Shown here one piece after another: positions 1 to 8,712 of a stretch of DNA of 21,377 bases (position 1 is its first letter; each line of letters opens with the position of its first letter). Both the position numbers and the translations under genes were made by a program. The notes beneath the pieces are model-generated. The model saw only the letters and a list, made by a program, of their open reading frames with translations, had not been told where the DNA came from and searched no databases. The stretch is from Lachnospiraceae bacterium (GTDB lineage Bacteria; Bacillota_A; Clostridia; Lachnospirales; Lachnospiraceae), in assembly GCA_024690425.1 (NCBI GenBank), contig JAILCT010000018.1, forward strand, positions 1 to 21,377. The letters are read 5' to 3'.

Positions 1-2
1 CG

Positions 3-32
3 GCGGATGTTATCAGTGACAGGAGCAAATAA
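3..32 (+). CDS. Possible 3' end of a preceding gene (partial)
   Basis: One frame reads nine codons (ADVISDRSK) and stops with TAA at 30-32, leaving 47 bases before the next gene, an ordinary spacing for an operon upstream gene. Another frame stops at 17-19, and a third stays open to 144, overlapping the next gene. I chose the TAA at 32 only because of the spacing. The fragment is too short to identify any product. Confidence 0.25.
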   Translation, partial: ADVISDRSK

Positions 33-79
33 AGATATCAAAGATCTAAAGATAAGCAAAATCAAGGAGGGTATGAAGT

Positions 80-643
80 ATGAGTACAAGTTACATCGAC
101 AGGTATATGGAAGAGACAATGGAGATTGTCAATACCATCGATAGGAATGAGATCGCAAAGGGAGTGGAGATCCTTAAGAAGTTAAGGGATGACGGAGGCC
201 GTCTCTTTATCCTTGGTGTTGGAGGAAGTGCAGCCAATGCATCACATGCGGTAAATGACTTCCGTAAGATAGGAAAGATAGAGACCTATGCTCCTACCGA
301 TAATGTATCGGAGCTTACAGCACGTACCAATGATGAAGGATGGGAGACAACATTTTCCGAGTGGCTTAAGACATCCAGGGTAAATGATAAGGATTGCATC
401 ATGGTATTTTCCGTAGGGGGCGGATCCGAAACAACGAGTCTTAATATAGTAAATGCACTCAAGCTGTCCAAGGAAAGAGGAGCAAAGGTCATCTCGATCG
501 TATCAAGAACAGGCGGATATTCCAAGCAGGTTTCCGATGCATGCGTGCTTATCCCTGTTGTAAGCGAAGAGAGGATAACACCTCATGCGGAAGGATGGCA
601 GGGAGTTGTGTGGCACTTAATGGTAAACGCCATTAATCAATAA
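80..643 (+). CDS. SIS-domain sugar-phosphate isomerase, GmhA (phosphoheptose isomerase)-like
   Basis: This 187-residue protein is a single sugar-isomerase (SIS) domain of the size of GmhA, which converts sedoheptulose 7-phosphate to D-glycero-D-manno-heptose 7-phosphate in the cytosol. Visible family features are the phosphate-binding stretch GGSAANASH (residues 48-56), a second Gly/Ser/Thr-rich phosphate loop VGGGSETTS (112-120), an ND-x-G motif near residue 84, and a C-terminal PHAEGWQ segment (168-174) where GmhA carries its catalytic His. The start is ATG 80, nine bases after an AAGGAGG site at 64-70; ATG 73 is in another frame. The next gene, 52 bases on, is a transaldolase, which makes or uses sedoheptulose 7-phosphate, so the pair suggests heptose or pentose-phosphate metabolism. 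The close relative 6-phospho-3-hexuloisomerase is less likely because the GmhA motifs fit better. The substrate remains inferred. Confidence 0.8.
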   Translation: MSTSYIDRYMEETMEIVNTIDRNEIAKGVEILKKLRDDGGRLFILGVGGSAANASHAVNDFRKIGKIETYAPTDNVSELTARTNDEGWETTFSEWLKTSRVNDKDCIMVFSVGGGSETTSLNIVNALKLSKERGAKVISIVSRTGGYSKQVSDACVLIPVVSEERITPHAEGWQGVVWHLMVNAINQ

Positions 644-695
644 ACCGGTAACTATTTTTGTTTCTTCATATATGAGAAGAGGAAAGGAGTCATTT

Positions 696-1415
696 ATGAA
701 GTTTGAAGATCTTAAGGTAACAGTCTACGCAGATGGTGCAGACATCGAGGCAATGAAGGAAGAATATAAGAAGGGATACGTTAAAGGGTTTACGACCAAT
801 CCCACTCTTATGAAGAAGGCAGGTGTCAAGGATTACGTGACCTTCGCAAAGGAAGCTATAAAAGAGATCCCGGATCTTCCGCTGTCGCTGGAGGTGTTTG
901 CAGATGATTTTGAAACGATGGAGAAGGAAGCGGAATTCATTGCAGGCCTTGGAGATAATGTGTACGTTAAAATACCCATTACCAATTCAAAAGGAGAATC
1001 AAGCGTACCTCTTATAAAAAGACTTTCGGAAAAAGGAATTAAAATAAATGCAACAGCAATACTTACTCTTGATCAGGTTAAGTCGGTTGTGGATGCATTC
1101 AAACCGGGTACGGAAAATATCGTTTCGGTGTTTGCGGGAAGGATTCTTGATACAGGAGTTGATGCAGTTCCGATCATGAAAGAAGTAACGGAAATATGTA
1201 AGAAAAAACCGGGTACAAAATCATTGTGGGCAAGCTGCCGGGAACTGTATAATATCATCCAGGCCGACCAGTGCAAAACGGATATCATAACAGTTACGAA
1301 TAATATTCTCGCAAAGCTTCCAAACCTTGGAAAAGACCTTACGCAGCTGTCTCTTGAAACGGTGCAGATGTTTGTGAATGATGGTAAGAGTCTTGGGTAT
1401 TCAATATTAAATTGA
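696..1415 (+). CDS. Transaldolase
   Basis: A 239-residue class I aldolase of the transaldolase family, which moves a dihydroxyacetone unit between sugar phosphates (sedoheptulose 7-phosphate + glyceraldehyde 3-phosphate to erythrose 4-phosphate + fructose 6-phosphate). Seen directly: the GFTTNPTL motif near residues 31-38 that opens the barrel, and VYVKIP around residue 92, where the Lys is the expected Schiff-base residue. It is slightly longer than the ~215-residue short (fructose-6-phosphate aldolase-like) forms and much shorter than TalB (~317). A longer reading from ATG 672 exists, but GGAAAGGAG at 681-689 sits seven bases before ATG 696 and decides the start. It follows the GmhA-like gene by 52 bases and is probably co-transcribed with it. 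Short family members can act as fructose-6-phosphate aldolases; sequence alone does not separate these roles. Confidence 0.87.
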   Translation: MKFEDLKVTVYADGADIEAMKEEYKKGYVKGFTTNPTLMKKAGVKDYVTFAKEAIKEIPDLPLSLEVFADDFETMEKEAEFIAGLGDNVYVKIPITNSKGESSVPLIKRLSEKGIKINATAILTLDQVKSVVDAFKPGTENIVSVFAGRILDTGVDAVPIMKEVTEICKKKPGTKSLWASCRELYNIIQADQCKTDIITVTNNILAKLPNLGKDLTQLSLETVQMFVNDGKSLGYSILN

Positions 1416-1444
1416 GTATGAGAAGCAGATGAAAAACATATAAA

Positions 1445-1473
1445 AAAATTCAAAATAAATATGGTTGAATTTT
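1445..1473. terminator. AT-rich inverted repeat after the transaldolase gene
   Basis: AAAATTCAA (1445-1453) and TTGAATTTT (1465-1473) are perfect 9-bp arms around an 11-base loop, 30 bases after the transaldolase stop. The stem has little G/C and no distinct T-tract beyond its own 3' arm, so it would be a weak intrinsic terminator at best. Confidence 0.3.
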
Positions 1474-1546
1474 GAAAAAATTACAGCCTGAAAATGATAA
1501 AAAAATTGCCGCAAAAAAAATAAAAAAAATTGAAATAAAATTTATG

Positions 1547-1595
1547 AAAAAAATTTTTTTAAAAAATTTGACAAATAGAAAAAAATCTCTATAAT
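1547..1595 (+). promoter_or_regulatory. A-tract-rich promoter of the H1-like gene
   Basis: TTGACA at 1568-1573 and TATAAT at 1590-1595 both match the sigma-A consensus exactly, with a 16-bp spacer. Immediately upstream, A7T7 at 1547-1560 is followed by A6, giving UP-element-like and probably curved DNA. Transcription would start near 1602, leaving a leader of about 70 bases before ATG 1672. The leader contains a direct repeat of CGTTAAT (1608-1621 region). This should be one of the strongest promoters in the window; strength is inferred from consensus match only. Confidence 0.8.
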
Positions 1596-1671
1596 ACATG
1601 GTGTTACGTTAATCGTTAATTATGTTTTATATAAGAAGATATTTGTCGTGCGCAATGGAAAGGAGATCAAC

Positions 1672-2154
1672 ATGGCAGAGATTAAGAAACCCGTAGCTGT
1701 AGCACCTTCATCTGTAGAGAAGAAGGCAGAGCCTGTAGCAGCAGTTAAGGCAGCTCCTGTAGCTGAGAAGAAGCCCGCTGTTAAGAAGCCTGCAGCTAAG
1801 AAGACAGTAGCTAAGAAACCTGCAGCAGCTAAGAAGACAGTAGCTAAGAAGACAACAACAGCAGCTAAGAAGACAGTAGCCAAGAAGGCAGCTGAGACAG
1901 CAGCTAAGAAACCCGCAGCAGCTAAGAAGCCTGCAGCTAAGAAGGCAGCAACAAAGAAGGTTGCAGTTAAGTCAACGATCGAGCTTCAGTTTGATGACAG
2001 GAATGTAGATGTTGATAAGCTTACAGCAAGGGCAGCTAAGGATTACAAGAAGAACAACAAGGCTGATGCTAAGAAGATCGAGATCTATGTAAATGCTTCA
2101 GAGAAGATGGTTTATTATGTAGCTGATGGCGTAAGCGGAAGCTTCGAGGCATAA
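1672..2154 (+). CDS. Histone H1-like Lys/Ala-rich protein with a conserved C-terminal domain (DUF6465-like)
   Basis: A 160-residue basic protein. Residues 1-100 are low complexity, built of repeated AAKK, TVAKK and KPAAAKK units resembling the C-terminal tail of eukaryotic histone H1 and of bacterial H1-like proteins, which bind DNA by charge. Residues 101-160 are different: a compact mixed domain (STIELQFDDR to SGSFEA) with predicted strands and an ARAAKDYKK helix. It resembles the DUF6465 proteins I recall from Clostridia, which carry similar Lys/Ala tails; that name is from memory. The start is ATG 1672, six bases after GGAAAGGAG (1657-1665); the in-frame GTG at 1648 has no such site. It is monocistronic, with a consensus promoter upstream and an intrinsic terminator 42 bases downstream. 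Nucleoid binding is likely but inferred; RNA or ribosome binding is possible. The function of the C-terminal domain is unknown. Confidence 0.8.
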   Translation: MAEIKKPVAVAPSSVEKKAEPVAAVKAAPVAEKKPAVKKPAAKKTVAKKPAAAKKTVAKKTTTAAKKTVAKKAAETAAKKPAAAKKPAAKKAATKKVAVKSTIELQFDDRNVDVDKLTARAAKDYKKNNKADAKKIEIYVNASEKMVYYVADGVSGSFEA

Positions 2155-2196
2155 TGAGTAACTGAAATCTGATTGACTCATTGCTATAGAGATGAT

Positions 2197-2226
2197 ACAG
2201 CAGGTCGAAATGACCTGCTGTTTTTT
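2197..2226 (+). terminator. Intrinsic terminator after the H1-like gene
   Basis: ACAGCAGGTC (2197-2206) pairs perfectly with GACCTGCTGT (2212-2221) around a 5-base loop, and the 3' arm runs into TTTTTT (2221-2226). This is a textbook rho-independent terminator and isolates the H1-like transcript from the heat-shock operon. Confidence 0.93.
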
Positions 2227-2232
2227 GTGCAG

Positions 2233-2351
2233 AACACTTAGCGAGGTATTTTCGAGCTTAGTGTGAGCCAGTCATCGACACTTAGTGAGGTCCTTTCGAA
2301 CTTAGTGGAGATGACAAGCAGAGCACTTAATGAGGTTTCGAGCGCCTAATA
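2233..2351. repeat. Three degenerate ~34-bp direct repeats before the hrcA promoter
   Basis: Copies start at about 2233, 2277 and 2321, a regular 44-bp step. Each reads roughly (A/G)(A/C/G)CACTTA(G/A)(C/T)GAGGT, then a few bases, TTTCGA(G/A)C, then TTAGTG or a decayed form. Copy 2 (2277-2310) is the fullest; copy 3 has lost three bases and diverges at its 3' end. No open frame of useful length or tRNA structure is seen here. Spacer lengths near 10 bases and only three copies argue against CRISPR. The gene-free stretch 2155-2460 therefore holds the terminator, this repeat cluster, the promoter and the CIRCE operator. Confidence 0.75.
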
Positions 2352-2365
2352 TTAAGAATTTATGC

Positions 2366-2394
2366 TTGACAATAAACGAGGGTAGTGATATTTT
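2366..2394 (+). promoter_or_regulatory. Promoter of the hrcA-dnaJ heat-shock operon
   Basis: TTGACA at 2366-2371, a 17-bp spacer, and TATTTT at 2389-2394 preceded by TG at 2386-2387, giving an extended -10 element of sigma-A type. Transcription would begin near 2400, directly before the CIRCE operator, so HrcA bound there would block initiation. Confidence 0.8.
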
Positions 2395-2405
2395 ATCTAT
2401 AGATA

Positions 2406-2432
2406 TTAGCACTCCCTTCTGTTGAGTGCTAA
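2406..2432. promoter_or_regulatory. CIRCE operator (HrcA binding site)
   Basis: TTAGCACTC (2406-2414), nine bases, then GAGTGCTAA (2424-2432): an exact match to the CIRCE consensus TTAGCACTC-N9-GAGTGCTAA. It lies between the promoter and the hrcA Shine-Dalgarno, so the operon is expected to be repressed by its own first product and released on heat shock, with GroEL commonly acting as HrcA's folding helper. Confidence 0.98.
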
Positions 2433-2460
2433 CAAACAGGAAGATAAGGAGGTGTACCCA

Positions 2461-3525
2461 ATGGAACTGAGTGGCAGACAGGAGACTATATTGCTTGCCA
2501 TAATCAAGACTTATCTTGATACGGGAGAACCGGTTGGTTCAAGGACCATATCCAAGTACACCGACCTCAACCTAAGTTCGGCAACCATCCGAAATGAGAT
2601 GGCCGATCTTGAGGAAATGGGATATATAATGCAGCCTCATACTTCGGCGGGAAGGATCCCTTCTGATAAGGGCTACAGGTTTTACGTCGATCACCTTATG
2701 GCCGATAAGGAGAAGGAAGTCGATGAGATGAGGGAGATCCTCATCGAGAAGGCTGACAAGATGGAGCAGGTACTTAAGCAGATAGCTAAGTCGCTTTCGG
2801 TAAACACCAATTATGCTGCTATGATATCGGCACCGAGATATCATCAGAACAAGCTTAAGTTCATTCAGCTCTCAAGAATGGGCGACGACCAGATAGTTGC
2901 GGTCATAGTTGTGGAAGGCAATATCATCAAGAATGAGATAATAGAAGCCCCGCAGTTTATAGATGATGAAACACTGCTTAAGTTAAACATTCTGCTCAAT
3001 ACCAACCTTAACGGTCTGTCGATCGAAGAGATATCTCTTGGTACAATACAGAAGATGAAAGAGCAGGCAGGCATCCATTCGGAGGTCATTTCCGATGTTA
3101 TCGATGCCGTCGGACAGGCGATCAAGGCTGATGAAGACCTTGAGATATATACAAGCGGTGCCAACAATATCTTCAAATATCCCGAACTTTCCGACAATGA
3201 ACGGGCAAGCGAGATAATAACAGCCTTCGAAGAGAAGAAACAGTTGTCGGATATAGTATATGAGACCCTTCAGAATCATGATGAGGAGAGTACCGGCATT
3301 CAGGTTTATATCGGTGAAGAATCACCCGTACAGAATATGAAGGACTGCAGTGTGGTAACGGCTACGTACGAACTTGATGAGGGAATGAAGGGTACGATAG
3401 GCATCATCGGACCCAAGCGAATGGATTATGATAAGGTCGTTAAGACCTTAAAGTCAATTACAGGACAGCTTGATGTACTGTATAAAAAAGACGGTAAGAG
3501 AAAGAAGAAGGTTAAAGAGGAGTAA
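2461..3525 (+). CDS. hrcA: Heat-inducible transcription repressor HrcA
   Basis: A 354-residue HrcA, the usual length. Residues 1 to about 75 form the winged helix, with the family signature seen in LSSATIRNEMADLEEMGY followed by PHTSAGRIPSDKGYRFYVD; the rest is the GAF-like dimerisation and inserted domains. It dimerises and binds CIRCE. The start is ATG 2461, seven bases after AAGGAGGTG (2446-2454). An in-frame TTG at 2422 would begin inside the operator and has no ribosome site, so it is rejected. First gene of a hrcA-grpE-dnaK-dnaJ operon; a perfect CIRCE lies 28 bases upstream, implying autorepression. Ends with a Lys-rich tail and leaves 18 bases before grpE. Confidence 0.97.
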   Translation: MELSGRQETILLAIIKTYLDTGEPVGSRTISKYTDLNLSSATIRNEMADLEEMGYIMQPHTSAGRIPSDKGYRFYVDHLMADKEKEVDEMREILIEKADKMEQVLKQIAKSLSVNTNYAAMISAPRYHQNKLKFIQLSRMGDDQIVAVIVVEGNIIKNEIIEAPQFIDDETLLKLNILLNTNLNGLSIEEISLGTIQKMKEQAGIHSEVISDVIDAVGQAIKADEDLEIYTSGANNIFKYPELSDNERASEIITAFEEKKQLSDIVYETLQNHDEESTGIQVYIGEESPVQNMKDCSVVTATYELDEGMKGTIGIIGPKRMDYDKVVKTLKSITGQLDVLYKKDGKRKKKVKEE

Positions 3526-3543
3526 GGAAAGGAGAATCATAAA

Positions 3544-4230
3544 TTGACGGACAAGGAAATGGATGAGGAAGTAATAAAGGAAGAAGTTAATAAAGAAGAA
3601 GTTAATAAAGAAGAAGCTGATAAAGAAGAAATACCGGAAAGCAATGAAGATAATGAGGCTGCCGGAAATAAAGAGGAGCAGGAAAAAGTAAAGGAAGAAA
3701 CAGGTACGGAAGAAGCTGCGGCCGGGGAAGAAGCGAAAGAAGATAAGGAAGCTGAAGGCAGGGAAAAGAAGAAGGCCTTTAAGAAAAAGAAAGACAAAAA
3801 AGATGAACAGATAGAAGCACTGACCGACCAGGTGAAGAGGCAGATGGCTGAATTCGACAACTTCCGCAAACGTACAGAGAAGGAGAAGTCATCGATGTAC
3901 GAGATGGGGGCAAGGTCAGTGGTTGAGAAGATCCTTCCGGTGATAGATAACTTCGAAAGAGGCCTTGATACCGTACCCGAGGATGAAAAGGAATCTCCTT
4001 TTACCGAGGGAATGAGGATGATCTACAAGCAGCTGATGACTGAACTTGAGAATATCGGAGTCAAGCCCATAGAAGCGCTGGGAACGGAATTCAATCCCGA
4101 TTTCCATAACGCAGTTATGCAGGTAGAGAGTGAAGAATACGAATCAGGTATGGTTGCCCAGGAGCTGCAGAAGGGATATATGTACAGAGACAGTGTTGTA
4201 AGACATTCAATGGTGGCCGTGGTCCAGTAG
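3544..4230 (+). CDS. grpE: Nucleotide exchange factor GrpE, TTG start
   Basis: GrpE releases ADP from DnaK. The conserved part begins near residue 90 with the long coiled-coil helix (EQIEALTDQVKRQMAEFDNF), followed by the RKRTEKEK stretch and the C-terminal beta domain containing GVKPIEALGTEFNPDFHNAV and ending in DSVVRHSMVAVV. At 228 residues it is longer than the typical ~190, because of an N-terminal arm of about 85 residues made almost only of Glu, Lys, Asp and Ala. The start is TTG 3544, nine bases after AAAGGAG (3528-3534); the first ATG (3559) is 24 bases away from that site. Four 15-bp direct repeats encode (V/A)xKEE units in the arm. Second gene of the CIRCE-controlled operon; a hairpin lies in the 75-base gap to dnaK. 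Confidence 0.95.
   Translation: MTDKEMDEEVIKEEVNKEEVNKEEADKEEIPESNEDNEAAGNKEEQEKVKEETGTEEAAAGEEAKEDKEAEGREKKKAFKKKKDKKDEQIEALTDQVKRQMAEFDNFRKRTEKEKSSMYEMGARSVVEKILPVIDNFERGLDTVPEDEKESPFTEGMRMIYKQLMTELENIGVKPIEALGTEFNPDFHNAVMQVESEEYESGMVAQELQKGYMYRDSVVRHSMVAVVQ
3571..3630 (+). repeat. Four tandem 15-bp repeats within grpE
   Basis: Units at 3571-3585, 3586-3600, 3601-3615 and 3616-3630 encode VIKEE, VNKEE, VNKEE and ADKEE. Units 2 and 3 are identical at the DNA level (GTTAATAAAGAAGAA). The unit length is a multiple of three, so gain or loss by slippage would keep the frame and only lengthen or shorten the acidic arm. Confidence 0.9.
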
Positions 4231-4243
4231 TACGAGCGTATAA

Positions 4244-4264
4244 AAGAATTACTAAGTAATTCTT
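4244..4264. other. Hairpin in the grpE-dnaK gap
   Basis: AAGAATTAC (4244-4252) and GTAATTCTT (4256-4264) form a perfect 9-bp stem with a 3-base loop, about 28 bases before the dnaK Shine-Dalgarno. No T-tract follows, so it is not a terminator. A role in mRNA processing or in shielding the downstream dnaK message is possible but inferred. Confidence 0.6.
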
Positions 4265-4293
4265 ACAATATAGATTTAAATAAACGAAAATAA

Positions 4294-6192
<1,899 letters not shown>

Positions 6193-6210
6193 AATCAAAC
6201 AAGTGTAAAT

Positions 6211-6257
6211 ATGACTGTGTGCCCATCTCATAATGCGGGATGGGCAACAATCGTCAT
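6211..6257. other. Bulged hairpin in the dnaK-dnaJ gap
   Basis: The core stem pairs TGCCCATC (6220-6227) with GATGGGCA (6239-6246), extended inward by a G-T and a C-G pair. ATGAC (6211-6215) can also pair with GTCAT (6253-6257) below an internal loop. No T-run follows directly (TTTTTT occurs only at 6271-6276), so a stabilising or attenuating structure that sets dnaK and dnaJ levels apart is more likely than full termination. Confidence 0.6.
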
Positions 6258-6289
6258 AAGGATGGACCGCTTTTTTAGAGGTAACAAAT

Positions 6290-7447
6290 ATGGCAGAAAC
6301 AAAAAGGGACTACTATGAAGTCCTGGGCGTGAGTAAGGGCGCCGATGAAAATGAAATAAAGAAAGCATACAGGGCGCTTGCGAAGAAATACCATCCCGAC
6401 ATGAATCCGGGGGATAAGGAAGCTGAGAAGAAATTCAAGGAAGCCAGTGAAGCCTATGCGGTACTGAGCGATGCCGACAAGAGGAGACAGTATGACCAGT
6501 TCGGACATGCTGCATTTGACGGAGGCTCGGGCGGATTCGGAAGCGGATTTGATTTTACAGGAGCTGATTTTTCAGATATATTTGGGGATATATTCGGCGA
6601 TCTTTTCGGCGCCGGTAGGACCAGGGGCGGTTCAAGCAATGGTCCCATGAAGGGTGCCAATATACGTACCAGTGTAACGATAACCTTCGAGGAAGCCTTT
6701 ACAGGTGTAGACAAGGAGCTTGAGCTTACCCTTAAGGATACCTGTACCAACTGTAAGGGAACAGGGGCAAGGCCGGGTACATCTCCCGAGACCTGCAGCA
6801 AGTGCGGCGGCAAGGGCCAGGTGGTATATACCCAGCAGTCATTGTTCGGCATGGTACGTAATGTATCGACATGTCCTGACTGCCACGGTTCGGGCAAGGT
6901 AGTCAAGGATAAGTGCCCCGAGTGCCACGGAACCGGATATATATCAAGCAGGAAGAAGATCCAGGTATCCATCCCTGCCGGTATAGATAACGGACAGAGC
7001 GTCCGCATCCGTGATAAGGGTGAACCCGGTATAAACGGAGGACCCAGAGGTGACCTGCTTGTCGAGGTTATGATCAAGCGCCATCCTATCTTCCAGAGGA
7101 ACGATATGGATGTGTATTCGACAGCACCCATATCATTTGCGGTTGCGGCTCTTGGCGGTGAAATATACATAGATACTGTTGACGGTAAGGTAATATATGA
7201 GGTAAAGGCGGGAACGCCTACCGATACAAGGGTTCGCCTCAAGGGCAAGGGAATGCCCAGCCTTCGCAACAAGCAGGTAAGGGGTGACCACTACGTAACA
7301 CTGGTCGTTCAGGTTCCGGACCGCTTAAGCAGCGAAGCCAAGGAACTCCTCAAGGAATTTGATAAGGAAACGGGAGATACACTTCATGCAGTGGAAGAAT
7401 CACCCGAGGGTAAGGATAAGAAGAAAAAGGGATTCTGGAATAAATAA
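6290..7447 (+). CDS. dnaJ: Co-chaperone DnaJ (Hsp40, class I)
   Basis: A 385-residue full-length DnaJ that delivers substrates to DnaK and triggers its ATPase. In order: J domain (residues 1-70) with the essential HPD at 35-37; a Gly/Phe-rich linker with [11 protein letters not shown] repeats (about 75-115); four CxxCxGxG zinc repeats between residues 152 and 216 ([32 protein letters not shown]), all intact; two C-terminal substrate domains. It ends in a short Lys-rich tail. Start ATG 6290, with a modest AGAGGT (6277-6282) ribosome site, weaker than that of dnaK and consistent with lower output. It closes the core of the CIRCE operon; the next gene follows by 15 bases. Confidence 0.97.
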   Translation: MAETKRDYYEVLGVSKGADENEIKKAYRALAKKYHPDMNPGDKEAEKKFKEASEAYAVLSDADKRRQYDQFGHAAFDGGSGGFGSGFDFTGADFSDIFGDIFGDLFGAGRTRGGSSNGPMKGANIRTSVTITFEEAFTGVDKELELTLKDTCTNCKGTGARPGTSPETCSKCGGKGQVVYTQQSLFGMVRNVSTCPDCHGSGKVVKDKCPECHGTGYISSRKKIQVSIPAGIDNGQSVRIRDKGEPGINGGPRGDLLVEVMIKRHPIFQRNDMDVYSTAPISFAVAALGGEIYIDTVDGKVIYEVKAGTPTDTRVRLKGKGMPSLRNKQVRGDHYVTLVVQVPDRLSSEAKELLKEFDKETGDTLHAVEESPEGKDKKKKGFWNK

Positions 7448-7462
7448 TCCGGGTGATACAGG

Positions 7463-8641
7463 ATGGACTCACTGAAAAAGTCAAGAAAATGGACCTGGTC
7501 CGTTATAGGAGTGTTCTTTATAGCGGCAGCGGCCATAATAATATATGCATATGCAGGATCTTCGGTAAATGATACGGGAAGAGTAGCGGAGGTTTCCGAG
7601 ACTGACCCCGGGAAGGCTCCGACACCTGTTCCCACAATGGCTCCCGTTGTTTCCGACAACAAGGAGGAAAAGACGGATGACGGCCTTGAAGAAGGACAGA
7701 TGAGAAGCTACCTGTCGGGTCTTCCTGTTGACGAGGAGATAGGTATGCGGCGGCCAATAGCCATAATGCTCAATAACCTTAAGGCTGCCCAGCCCATGTG
7801 TTCAATAAGCAGGGCAGATGTTGTATACGAGTATGTGGTAGAGGGTGCGATAACGAGACTGATGGCCCTTTTTGAGGACTACAAGGACCTTGATAAGATT
7901 GGATCTGTAAGGTCCTGCCGGGAGTACTTTGTTTATACAGAGCTTGAATTTGATGCGATATATTGTCATTACGGCCAGGCAAGCTATGCGGTAGATCTTC
8001 TGAACAGTGATTATGTCGATAACCTGAACGGACTCGGTAAGGAAGGCGATACTGTATATTACCGTACTACAGACAGGAAGGCTCCCCATAATGCCTATGC
8101 AAGCGCGGAAGGAATAGACGCCGGTATCGATATGCTGGGATACAGGCGCAACCATTATGAAGATTACAAGGGTAAGTTTAAGTTCTGTGATCTTGATAAA
8201 ACCGTGACCAATGAAGGCGGGATGAAAATCACCTATATGGCACCCAATTACAAGATAAACAAGCCCTGGTTCGAATATGACGAGGAGAGGGAGCAGTACG
8301 GACGTTTCCAGTATGATGAACCCCAGATAGATGAACTTACCGGAGAACAGATATTCTTCGATAATGTTATTTTCCAGTATAACAAATGGGCACAGCTTGA
8401 TGAAAAGGATTATCTTGCGTTCGACTGTCATTCCGGCGGAGTCATACAGTATTTTACTCACGGCAGAATGGTTCCCGGTATCTGGCTTCGGGATATAAAG
8501 CAGGCCCACAACGGGAATGTTGATATGTGTCCGATCCGCTATTATGATCTTGACGGTAATGAGCTTGAGATCAATAACGGCAAGACCTTTATCTGCGTTA
8601 TACAGGATACGGAAATACAGAACGTAACGATAAGAGAATAG
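7463..8641 (+). CDS. DUF3048 (YerB-like) membrane-anchored extracytoplasmic protein
   Basis: A 392-residue protein with a short basic N-terminus, one hydrophobic segment at about residues 11-30, and a Pro/Thr/Asp-rich linker (PTPVPT) of an extracytoplasmic stalk. The rest matches the two DUF3048 halves: RRPIAIMLNN, a GSVRSCREYF motif where the family usually has RSAR, and DRKAPHNAYAS; then the C-terminal domain with VPGIWLRDI, YYDLDGNELEINNGKTFI. Known relatives include the Bacillus lipoprotein YerB, of uncertain function. Unlike YerB, no lipobox Cys is visible after the hydrophobic segment, so I infer an uncleaved anchor or ordinary signal peptide. It lies 15 bases after dnaJ with only a weak ribosome site (GGGTGA, 7451-7456), so it may be read from the heat-shock operon. 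Confidence 0.85.
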   Translation: MDSLKKSRKWTWSVIGVFFIAAAAIIIYAYAGSSVNDTGRVAEVSETDPGKAPTPVPTMAPVVSDNKEEKTDDGLEEGQMRSYLSGLPVDEEIGMRRPIAIMLNNLKAAQPMCSISRADVVYEYVVEGAITRLMALFEDYKDLDKIGSVRSCREYFVYTELEFDAIYCHYGQASYAVDLLNSDYVDNLNGLGKEGDTVYYRTTDRKAPHNAYASAEGIDAGIDMLGYRRNHYEDYKGKFKFCDLDKTVTNEGGMKITYMAPNYKINKPWFEYDEEREQYGRFQYDEPQIDELTGEQIFFDNVIFQYNKWAQLDEKDYLAFDCHSGGVIQYFTHGRMVPGIWLRDIKQAHNGNVDMCPIRYYDLDGNELEINNGKTFICVIQDTEIQNVTIRE

Positions 8642-8645
8642 AAAT

Positions 8646-8674
8646 TTGTTTTTTTTGGCCATATAGGGTAAAAT
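8646..8674 (+). promoter_or_regulatory. Candidate promoter before ireB
   Basis: TAAAAT at 8669-8674 is a good -10, but the -35 17 bp upstream, TTGTTT (8646-8651), is weak. This 71-base gap is the longest between dnaJ and the end of the window, and a new gene set starts after it, which is the main reason to suspect a promoter. The T-run at 8649-8656 has no stem before it. Confidence 0.35.
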
Positions 8675-8712
8675 ATTATTAATTATGCCATTTGGTTAAA
8701 AGGAGAAGAGTA

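Noticed and set aside
672..695. Transaldolase start at ATG 672
   Set aside because: No ribosome site before it, while GGAAAGGAG lies between it and ATG 696, which also begins the conserved domain.
1416..1671. Riboswitch or tRNA in the AT-rich gap
   Set aside because: No conserved riboswitch core or cloverleaf was found by eye; the gap is explained by a weak inverted repeat, A-tracts and a promoter.
1620..1883. 87-residue minus-strand frame rich in Ala, Leu and Phe
   Set aside because: It is the antisense shadow of the AAKK repeats; the hydrophobic look follows from reading Lys and Ala codons backwards, and it has no ribosome site.
2233..2351. CRISPR array
   Set aside because: Only three degenerate units with about 10-base gaps of related sequence, no cas genes; better described as dispersed-type direct repeats.
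6454..7272. 272-residue minus-strand frame across dnaJ
   Set aside because: Shadow of dnaJ, whose J domain and zinc motifs are intact on the plus strand.
8649..8656. T-run after the DUF3048 gene as an intrinsic terminator
   Set aside because: No stable stem precedes the T-run, so it is not supported as a terminator.
7802..8662. 286-residue minus-strand frame across the DUF3048 gene
   Set aside because: Antisense to a well-supported gene, no recognisable motif, no ribosome site; the plus-strand product has family motifs throughout.
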